Part shown: piece by piece, positions 4,757 through 10,173 of the stretch | Layout: the number at the start of each line of letters is the position of its first letter | How positions within the stretch are numbered: the first letter of the stretch is position 1 | Origin: an uncultured Bacilli bacterium | Lineage (GTDB): Bacteria > Bacillota_I > Bacilli_A > ML615J-28 > CAG-698 | Assembly: GCA_947624315.1 (NCBI GenBank) | Contig: CANQJU010000024.1 | Span: 1 to 10,173, forward strand | Direction of reading: 5' to 3' | DNA length: 10,173 nt | Position numbers and translations under genes: made by a program | Notes under the pieces: model-generated | Seen by the model: the letters and a program-made list of their open reading frames with translations, nothing else | The model's database searches: none | What the model was told of the DNA's origin: nothing

Positions 4757-7429
4757 TTAACGTGTTATTTTTATTTTCTTAAAGACAAATGATACTAACC
4801 ACATTAATGGATATGTGAATTGTAATAAGCATATTAATAATAGAATCGATGGAACATTATTAATAGCTTTAAAATCAAGACCAAAGAAGTCTGGCTTTAA
4901 GAAAACAGCTAAAAGAATTAATACAATAGTAGCTGAGAAGATTACTTTTCTTATCCAATTAAATGGTTTACATGAATCAAATAAAACCATAATCATAACA
5001 ACCGTATTAATGATTGCGGCAATAGTAACAAAAGCATCTTTATTGGCAAATACTGTATCTTTAAATCCCGGAATTTCTCTTAAGAAATATAAGCCTAAGT
5101 TAAACAATAAAATTGTGATTGCGGCTGGGAAGATTCCCCGTACAACATTTCCTAAGAATTTACCTTTAACAATATCCGTATTAGGTTGTAAGGCTAAAGC
5201 TGTAGTAGCAATACCTAAAATAAACCATTCAATCAAGTAGAAATGTTTTGCTTCAAATGGCCAACCATATTTACTGCCTGTTGTAAAACCAACAATAATA
5301 TACATGATAGCTAATAAAATAGCATAAAGGTTTTTAGTTAAATAAAGTGATGAACTCTTTTGAATATTATTGATTACTCTTCGTCCTTCATTAACAACTT
5401 TAGGCATAGAAGCAAAATTAGAATCCATTAAAACTAGATGTGATACATAACGGGTTGCATCACTACCAGAAGCCATGGCAATACTGCAATCAGCTTCTTT
5501 TAAAGCTAAGATATCATTAACGCCATCACCAGTCATGGCAACAGTCTTTTTATGTGCTTTTAATTCTTGAACGATTATTTTCTTTTGATTAGGAGTTACT
5601 CGTCCAAAAACAGTATAATCGAATATTATTGCTCTAACCTCATCATCACTCAAGCCATGCAAACTAATATATCTTTCAGCATTCTCAATTCCAACTCTTT
5701 GAGCAATTTCTGATACTGTTTCTGGGTTATCACCAGAAATAACTTTAACATCAACACCATTATTTTTAAAGAATTCAATAGTATTGCTAGCATCTTCACG
5801 AATATGATCTTGAATTACTATCAATGCAAGAGGTTTAACTGTCTTTGGTAATTCTCCATCTTTGATTTTATTTGTTGTGTGCCCTAAGACTAACACACGA
5901 CATCCTTGCTTAGCAAAACGAGCGACTTTGGCTTCTACTAAACTATAACTATCTTTTAAAACAAATTCAGGAGCACCAATAATAAATGTACCTTCATTTT
6001 CAAATGTTACTGCACTATATTTTCTCTTTGAAGAAAAAGGAATAGTACTAATTGGTGTTAAAACTTTGTTTACATCGAAATAGCGAACTAAAGCTTCACT
6101 TGTTGGATTGCGATCTTCTAAAGCATTCATCATTGATCCAACAATTTCCCTAATGGTATATTCTGTATAATTTTTAACTTCAACACAATCACATACACGC
6201 ATTGTTCCATCGGTAATTGTTCCTGTTTTATCTAAACATAAAACATCAACACGTGCTAACATTTCAATACAATATAATTCTTGAACCAATGTTTTATTCT
6301 TAGAAAGTCTTATTACTCCCGCAAATAAAGCCAAACTTGTCAACAAGAATAAACCTGCAGGTATCATTGCTAAAATGATATAAGCAGTTTGAGAAATTAC
6401 AACCTTTGTATCGGCAGTGCCACTTTTAGAAAAAATAAGACCAGCACTCCACAAATACAATATTGTAATTGGAATAATGAGAATAGTGACAATTTTAATT
6501 ATTCCTCTTAATGTTATTAATAATTCTGATCTTGGAGTTCCATATTTTTTAGCATCAACTGATAACTTTTCAATATAGTTATCATTACCAATTTTATCAA
6601 CACGAGCAACACAAACACCGCTCACAATGAAACTTCCTGAGAATAATTGATCACCTTTGTTTTTAACAATTGCATCACTTTCACCAGTTAAAAGTGATTC
6701 ATTAACTTCAACATTTCCTTCAACAACAATACTATCAGAGCATATTTGTTTTCCAGAAGTATATAAAATAATATCATCAAGAACTATTTCACTTACTGGT
6801 ATTTCTAACTTAACACCATCGCGAATTACAGTAGCAGTTGGAGCAGCTAGTAGATTCATTTTTTCCACTGTTTTTTTAGCTCTTATTTCTTGGAAAATTC
6901 CAATTGCTAAGTTAGCTAAAATAAGTGGTAAAAATCCTAAATTGCCATAGCTTTGAAAAATAATCAAAATAATAGCAATAACAAAATATAACATATTGAA
7001 AAAAGTAAAAATATTTGAAAGAATTATCTTTAAAACTGATTTACCTTTTTCATTGGTAGCCACATTTACCAATCCATCAGCTTTTCTTTGCTCGATTATT
7101 TCACTGCTAAGACCAACATCAATTGGTGTATCATAATATCTCGTAATATTTTCATCATTCTCTTCAACAATCTCTACTACTTCTTCAACAGGTTCAGCCT
7201 CTTTTTGAGGATTAACAGTATCTATTGTTTCTTTATTTTTTAAAGCATATAAAAAAGCTTCATCATTAGCTTCTTTTGTTCTTTTGTTTTCAACATTCGA
7301 ATTAATATTATTTTGACCTTGAGAAGCTCTATTTTTAGAAACAACAGTTTGCTTTTTTAGCGACGAATTTTTAGAATTCGCACTCTTATTATTGTTTTTC
7401 GATTTATTAGTTGTTTTCTTTTCTTCCAT
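4757..7429 (-). CDS. CtpE-like P-type cation-transporting ATPase
   Basis: An 890-residue membrane pump that uses ATP to move cations. Residues 1-105 are a disordered tail: basic and rich in Asn, Lys and Ser up to about 55, acidic at about 70-95. From Gly106 the family pattern GLSSEIIEQRKADGLVN begins. Two membrane helices follow (about 138-182), then the actuator domain with TGES at 248-251 and a second helix pair. The phosphorylation site is DKTGTIT with Asp400, the nucleotide domain has GAPE at 485-488, the hinge is TGDGVND at 633-639, and a hydrophobic C-terminal third ends it. The M4 motif reads PAGL (357-360) in place of PEGL of calcium pumps. The segment VQELYCIEMLARVDVLCLDKTG resembles CtpE-like pumps; the mycobacterial member is linked to calcium, but the substrate here is unknown. 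ATG 7429 is preferred over TTG 7492, which overlaps the -35 box. Confidence 0.93.
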   Translation of the reverse strand: MEEKKTTNKSKNNNKSANSKNSSLKKQTVVSKNRASQGQNNINSNVENKRTKEANDEAFLYALKNKETIDTVNPQKEAEPVEEVVEIVEENDENITRYYDTPIDVGLSSEIIEQRKADGLVNVATNEKGKSVLKIILSNIFTFFNMLYFVIAIILIIFQSYGNLGFLPLILANLAIGIFQEIRAKKTVEKMNLLAAPTATVIRDGVKLEIPVSEIVLDDIILYTSGKQICSDSIVVEGNVEVNESLLTGESDAIVKNKGDQLFSGSFIVSGVCVARVDKIGNDNYIEKLSVDAKKYGTPRSELLITLRGIIKIVTILIIPITILYLWSAGLIFSKSGTADTKVVISQTAYIILAMIPAGLFLLTSLALFAGVIRLSKNKTLVQELYCIEMLARVDVLCLDKTGTITDGTMRVCDCVEVKNYTEYTIREIVGSMMNALEDRNPTSEALVRYFDVNKVLTPISTIPFSSKRKYSAVTFENEGTFIIGAPEFVLKDSYSLVEAKVARFAKQGCRVLVLGHTTNKIKDGELPKTVKPLALIVIQDHIREDASNTIEFFKNNGVDVKVISGDNPETVSEIAQRVGIENAERYISLHGLSDDEVRAIIFDYTVFGRVTPNQKKIIVQELKAHKKTVAMTGDGVNDILALKEADCSIAMASGSDATRYVSHLVLMDSNFASMPKVVNEGRRVINNIQKSSSLYLTKNLYAILLAIMYIIVGFTTGSKYGWPFEAKHFYLIEWFILGIATTALALQPNTDIVKGKFLGNVVRGIFPAAITILLFNLGLYFLREIPGFKDTVFANKDAFVTIAAIINTVVMIMVLFDSCKPFNWIRKVIFSATIVLILLAVFLKPDFFGLDFKAINNVPSILLLICLLQFTYPLMWLVSFVFKKIKITR

Positions 7430-7463
7430 TCTACCCACCAAATATATAATATTTCGCACATAT

Positions 7464-7492
7464 ATTTTATCATAATATATCGAAATAAACAA
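7464..7492 (-). promoter_or_regulatory. Promoter of the P-type ATPase gene
   Basis: Minus strand TTGTTT (7487-7492), a 17-nt spacer, and TAAAAT (7464-7469) preceded by TGA, an extended -10. The start would be near 7457, about 28 nt before ATG 7429. The -35 box is weak (3 of 6), as is common with extended -10 promoters. It lies in the 77-nt gap after the patatin gene, which has no clear terminator, so the ATPase may also receive read-through. Confidence 0.55.
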
Positions 7493-7506
7493 GGTAAAAA
7501 AGATTT

Positions 7507-8310
7507 TTATTGTAATAGATTGCTCAAAAAATAGTTTTTAGTGATGGTATATCCCAAATTATATAGTTCTTTTTTTCTTTCAAAGCCCTTTTTAAATTGT
7601 GATGATTTAAGATTTAATGAATCTAAATAAATAATATTTATATTGTTTATATTTAATTCTTTGTTTATTTTAAAGACTTTATTTCGTAAATTGATTAATC
7701 TTGTATCTTTATCAACATTTAATCTAAATCCAATTATTGGTCTAGATGAATCTAATACTTGTTCAATGGGAAAATTATTAACCACTCCCCCATCAACAAA
7801 GATATAATTTGATAAGCGATATTGATTAAACACCAAAGGCAAAGAGCAACTCATAGCTACTGCTTTTGATATTAAAAAATCATCACGAGAATAACCAAAT
7901 TTAGGTAAATCATCAGGAATTACTACCATTTGTTTGGTTTTCATTTCGGTGACAATAATTTTTAATAAATAATCATTTCCATATTTTACATCAATAAACT
8001 TTGTTTTACCTTTTCTTTCAAAAAGTTCATATAATTTTTCTTCTAAGCTTTGAATAGAATATAAACCTACATTTTTAATTCCATCTTTAAGTTTATTGCG
8101 AGTGGCTATCAATTTAAAATCAACTTCTTCAATTATTTTTTCAATTTCATAAGAATTGTATCCAACACTTAATAAAGCTGCAAAAATTGCTCCGACACTT
8201 GTTCCACTAACCTTAAAAAATTGAACTCCCCTTTCTTCTAAAAATCTTATCGCTCCAACATAAGTTAATCCTTTAACTCCTCCGCCTTCAAAGCATGCAT
8301 TTACAAACAT
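7507..8310 (-). CDS. Patatin-like phospholipase family protein
   Basis: A 267-residue predicted lipid acyl hydrolase with a Ser-Asp dyad. The oxyanion loop GGGVKG is at 9-14, the nucleophile elbow GTSVG at 36-40 (Ser38), and the catalytic aspartate in DGGVVNNFP (Asp173). All active-site elements are intact. There is no signal peptide or membrane helix, so it should act from the cytosol on membrane lipid or acyl esters; the substrate cannot be predicted. ATG 8310 is preferred because the patatin fold begins immediately after it and GGTGA lies six bases upstream. A TTG at 8352 would add 14 residues made of promoter sequence. It is followed 77 nt later by the ATPase gene with no strong hairpin between, so partial co-transcription is possible. 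Confidence 0.93.
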   Translation of the reverse strand: MFVNACFEGGGVKGLTYVGAIRFLEERGVQFFKVSGTSVGAIFAALLSVGYNSYEIEKIIEEVDFKLIATRNKLKDGIKNVGLYSIQSLEEKLYELFERKGKTKFIDVKYGNDYLLKIIVTEMKTKQMVVIPDDLPKFGYSRDDFLISKAVAMSCSLPLVFNQYRLSNYIFVDGGVVNNFPIEQVLDSSRPIIGFRLNVDKDTRLINLRNKVFKINKELNINNINIIYLDSLNLKSSQFKKGFERKKELYNLGYTITKNYFLSNLLQ

Positions 8311-8326
8311 TTTTTTCACCAATTTT

Positions 8327-8332
8327 ATTATA
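8327..8332 (-). promoter_or_regulatory. Possible -10 box for the patatin gene
   Basis: A perfect TATAAT on the minus strand lies 16 nt before ATG 8310 and just after the terminators of the upstream unit. No good -35 box is found at 16-18 nt, and no TGN extension is present. A promoter is needed here, but this placement is tentative. Confidence 0.35.
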
Positions 8333-8356
8333 TGAATAAAATGACAAAACAAACAT

Positions 8357-8381
8357 AAAAAAAGACCATTTAAATAGTCTT
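8357..8381 (-). terminator. Second tandem terminator after the TfoX-domain gene
   Basis: A short stem (AAGAC with GTCTT, plus a possible U-G pair; 8362-8366 and 8377-8381) has a loop of 8-10 nt. It is followed on the minus strand by a clean U-tract (8357-8363, partly in the stem). The stem is weak, but the U-tract is the best in the window. Confidence 0.55.
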
Positions 8382-8393
8382 GTATAAAGTAAC

Positions 8394-8418
8394 AAAAGCA
8401 GACGAAAATCGTCTGCTT
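8394..8418 (-). terminator. Main terminator after the TfoX-domain gene
   Basis: A perfect 10-bp stem (AAGCAGACGA with TCGTCTGCTT; 8396-8405 and 8409-8418) closes a 3-nt loop and is followed on the minus strand by UUG-UU. It is the most GC-rich hairpin in the window and lies 54 nt after the stop at 8473. Together with the hairpin at 8357-8381 it isolates the patatin gene from upstream transcription. Confidence 0.75.
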
Positions 8419-8472
8419 AAATATAGAAGTTGTGCATATTAAAATTCATCTTCAAGATAAATGAACATTTAC

Positions 8473-8793
8473 TTATACTTTCTTTTTAGGATTTTTAGTC
8501 GGTAACTCCTCATATATAGCATTAAACAAACCTACTAAAAATTCCTTATTATCAACTTCATCTACCAACAACATTTCCTTTGCTCCCTTATATGGTAATT
8601 CATATAAAACTTTTGGCATATAACTAATTGCTGATTTCACCGGTTTAACAAGCAACCTATCATCATAAATACCGCCAATAATCTTGCCACGATAATAAAT
8701 AATAAATTCACCCATCATAGCTCGATAAGTAACTTCTTCTATCTTAGATAGTTGCTCTAAAATAAACTCTAAGTATTCCTTGCTTGATGCCAT
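8473..8793 (-). CDS. TfoX N-terminal domain protein
   Basis: A 106-residue protein that looks like a stand-alone TfoX N-terminal domain. Diagnostic features are the helical start (SKEYLEFILEQLSKIEEV), the YRAMMGEFIIYYRGKIIGGIYDDRL strand region (about 23-47, with a Met-Gly turn and a Gly-Gly pair), and LLVKPVK. The C-terminus ends in a lysine-rich tail (KNPKKKV). The name comes from the Haemophilus competence regulator, but most stand-alone members have no proven role and competence should not be assumed. GAGG lies seven bases before the ATG. It starts 62 nt after the DJ-1 gene, probably in the same transcript, and is followed by tandem terminators. Confidence 0.88.
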   Translation of the reverse strand: MASSKEYLEFILEQLSKIEEVTYRAMMGEFIIYYRGKIIGGIYDDRLLVKPVKSAISYMPKVLYELPYKGAKEMLLVDEVDNKEFLVGLFNAIYEELPTKNPKKKV

Positions 8794-8855
8794 GTTTCCA
8801 CCTCAAATCTCGCTTTATCATGTTGACTATCATATAGGCAAAATACTTGTTAATC

Positions 8856-9401
8856 TTATTCTCCAAATATAGATTTTTTTATATTTTTTCTTGTTTCTTT
8901 GCCAAGCAAATATTCAATAATTGCTAAAGCAAAATCAACAGAATATGCCATAGAGCGAGCTGTAATAAAAGCTCCATCAACTACAACACCACTATCTTTT
9001 TTCTTTCCACCAATTATCATCTTTTCAAATCCTGGAAAGCATGTATAGTTTTTATCTTTTAAGTATCCCAATTCCCCAACTAAATAAGGAGCAGCGCAGA
9101 TTGTGGCAACAAGCTTTTGGCTTTTAACAAAGTGATGAATGATTTCTTTAACATTATCCATAACCTTTAGCTCAGCCATAACAGCTCGTCCACCAGGGAT
9201 AACTAAAAAGTCATAATTTCTAACATCAATATTTTCAATTAGTTTATCACAAACAATTTTAACATTGCTTTGAGTAGTAATTTCTAATGTTTCCTTTAGA
9301 GAAACCAAATCAACTTCAAGTTGCGCTCTACGCAAAATATCTAAAGTTGTTAATCCCTCACTATCTTCAAAGTAATTAGTAATTAATAATAGTCCTTTCA
9401 T
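8856..9401 (-). CDS. DJ-1/PfpI family protein
   Basis: A 181-residue single-domain protein of the DJ-1/ThiJ/PfpI superfamily (flavodoxin-like fold). The nucleophilic cysteine is Cys102 in ATICAAPYLVG, the standard elbow. Glu15 in FEDSEG matches the conserved glutamate that tunes this cysteine, and IPGG at 68-71 and TCFPGFE at about 119-125 are typical of the DJ-1 subgroup. Proposed roles include glyoxalase or chaperone-like activity and stress protection; the deglycase activity claimed for some members is disputed, so no reaction is assigned. The start overlaps the stop of the DUF84 gene by 4 nt (ATGA), with AAGGAG (9408-9413) six bases upstream, so translation is coupled. Confidence 0.92.
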   Translation of the reverse strand: MKGLLLITNYFEDSEGLTTLDILRRAQLEVDLVSLKETLEITTQSNVKIVCDKLIENIDVRNYDFLVIPGGRAVMAELKVMDNVKEIIHHFVKSQKLVATICAAPYLVGELGYLKDKNYTCFPGFEKMIIGGKKKDSGVVVDGAFITARSMAYSVDFALAIIEYLLGKETRKNIKKSIFGE

Positions 9402-9910
9402 TTTTCTCTCCTTATGGCGTGTAGATATTGTCCATATAATAACTTAACAATATGAATGAAGATATCAACACGTTCTACTTGATTTTCCGTAAATATTCCG
9501 ATTGCTCCTTGATTAAGGTGAATATCTTTATCATGATAAGTTTCACTCATAATTTCTGCTAGTTCTTTATCTTCATTAAATATTCCCTCTTTAACAAAAT
9601 CAGGCAATTCGATTCTTGTTCCCCCTGCATAATATACATTATCATCCTCATCAATTAAAACACCCCAATTAATTAAAAACAATTTATCATTATGAAAAGT
9701 TACCCCAGCTTCTAGCCCAATTCTAATGCCATCTTTTGGAAGATTTTTAGCTCGGTTATATGCTCCGAGCATAGTTTCTTCATCGCTTTTAGGTTGATTA
9801 GATACTTGACTATCACTTTTTAAAGGTATAACATCATAATCTTTTAGAACAATTTTACAAGCCTCAACCTTAGCTTTATTAGTTGTTCCGATATATGCTT
9901 TAGTCACCAT
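9398..9910 (-). CDS. DUF84 family protein, putative inosine/xanthosine triphosphatase
   Basis: A 170-residue protein of the DUF84/YjjX family. Members related to E. coli YjjX hydrolyse non-canonical purine nucleotides such as ITP and XTP, keeping them out of DNA and RNA. Motifs are GTTNKAKVEAC (8-18), the substrate-loop pattern VSNQPKSDEETMLGAYNRA (36-54), GLEAGV (65-70) and GAIGIFT (135-141). The length is normal for the family. GGAG lies ten bases before the ATG, inside the end of the M42 gene, which it overlaps by 11 nt; its own TGA stop overlaps the DJ-1 start. Family membership is clear, but the enzymatic role is inferred from distant homologues. Confidence 0.88.
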   Translation of the reverse strand: MVTKAYIGTTNKAKVEACKIVLKDYDVIPLKSDSQVSNQPKSDEETMLGAYNRAKNLPKDGIRIGLEAGVTFHNDKLFLINWGVLIDEDDNVYYAGGTRIELPDFVKEGIFNEDKELAEIMSETYHDKDIHLNQGAIGIFTENQVERVDIFIHIVKLLYGQYLHAIRREK

Positions 9911-10173
9911 TTAAAATTTTCTCCAAACGATTTTTATCGAATGTTTCAACAATCGCTAAAACCATTTTTTTAACTTCTTCTAAATCATCAACATGAATAA
10001 TAGTAGCTGTTGAATGAATATATCTACCAGGCATACCAACAGTAGTAGCTAATGTACCGCCTCCAGCATATTGAGCGATAGCAGCATCAGTTCCACCATT
10101 AGATTTAAAATATTGGTATTTGATTCCTCTTTCATTAGCAATCTCTTCAAAATATTTTGTAATCTCCGGATTC
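9900..10173 (-). CDS. M42 family metallo-aminopeptidase (C-terminal 90 residues)
   Basis: Only the end of the gene is in the window. The fragment contains NGGTDAAIAQYAGGG and then GMPGRYIHSTATI, which are hallmarks of the M42 (TET/glutamyl aminopeptidase) catalytic domain; the histidine of RYIHS is a metal ligand in this family. The GTDAA segment and the final helix (DDLEEVKKMVLAIVETFD) are also typical. M42 enzymes are large cytosolic complexes that trim peptides from the N-terminus. The frame ends at a TAA (9900-9902), 11 nt inside the DUF84 gene, so the two are in one transcript. The other metal ligands and the catalytic glutamate lie beyond the right edge and cannot be checked. Confidence 0.92.
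   Translation of the reverse strand, partial: NPEITKYFEEIANERGIKYQYFKSNGGTDAAIAQYAGGGTLATTVGMPGRYIHSTATIIHVDDLEEVKKMVLAIVETFDKNRLEKILNGD

Noticed and set aside
4815..5240. Plus-strand 141-codon reading frame
   Set aside because: It lies wholly antisense to the conserved membrane region of the ATPase, has no recognisable family or SD, and reads as a shadow of the true gene.
7430..7492. 21-residue N-terminal extension of the P-type ATPase starting at TTG 7492
   Set aside because: The TTG overlaps the -35 box of the predicted promoter, has no ribosome binding site, and the added residues are coded by promoter sequence. ATG 7429 has a nearby SD-like GGTGGG.
8311..8352. 14-residue extension of the patatin-like protein from TTG 8352
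   Set aside because: It runs through the probable -10 box and has no ribosome binding site; the fold starts right after ATG 8310.
8794..8855. Separate promoter for the TfoX-domain gene
   Set aside because: TTAACA and TATGAT-like boxes are present, but no pair has 16-18 nt spacing, so read-through from the DJ-1 gene is the simpler view.
1..10173. Mobile element, CRISPR array, tRNA, or alternative genetic code
   Set aside because: No transposase or integrase, no regularly spaced repeats, and no tRNA-like cloverleaf were seen. The Trp codons checked are TGG, and TGA serves as the stop of the DUF84 gene.

Overview
The window is a strongly AT-rich stretch of bacterial chromosome in which every convincing gene lies on the minus strand, so it is read from right to left. 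The gene content (bS6-SSB-bS18, then GdpP, bL9 and the replicative helicase) is the core cluster found near the replication origin in low-GC Gram-positive bacteria. The GdpP-bL9 fusion, the AT bias and the AGGAGG-type ribosome binding sites suggest Bacillota, probably an Erysipelotrichia- or Mollicutes-like lineage. The tryptophan codons checked are TGG, and TGA ends one gene, so the standard bacterial code fits better than the Mycoplasma code. Species cannot be named from the sequence alone.

Right end (8473-10173): a tightly packed unit made of the C-terminal end of an M42 metallo-aminopeptidase, a DUF84 (YjjX-like) NTP phosphatase overlapping it by 11 nt, a DJ-1/PfpI protein overlapping by 4 nt (ATGA), then a TfoX N-terminal-domain protein after a 62-nt gap. 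Two tandem hairpin terminators (8394-8418 and 8357-8381) close the unit.

Middle (4757-8310): a cytosolic patatin-like lipid acyl hydrolase, followed 77 nt later by a CtpE-like P-type cation ATPase with its own extended -10 promoter, an unusual charged disordered N-terminal tail, and a PAGL sequence where calcium pumps carry PEGL. A terminator follows the ATPase.

Left-centre (3547-4711): the rpsF-ssb-rpsR operon, with promoter, a roughly 64-nt leader, and one strong plus one weaker terminator downstream.

Left (1-3370): a 300-nt intergenic stretch holds two candidate promoters and a 13-bp inverted repeat. It is followed by a single reading frame encoding the c-di-AMP phosphodiesterase GdpP fused end to end with ribosomal protein bL9, and then by dnaB, which starts 3 nt after the bL9 stop and is cut by the window edge. 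The L9 part keeps its own Shine-Dalgarno-like site and ATG, so free L9 may be made from an internal start. This fused gene is the most interesting item in the window. Fused proteins of this type are already known in databases, so the open point is how L9 is expressed and whether it is tethered to the membrane. I saw no mobile element, CRISPR array, tRNA or rRNA.
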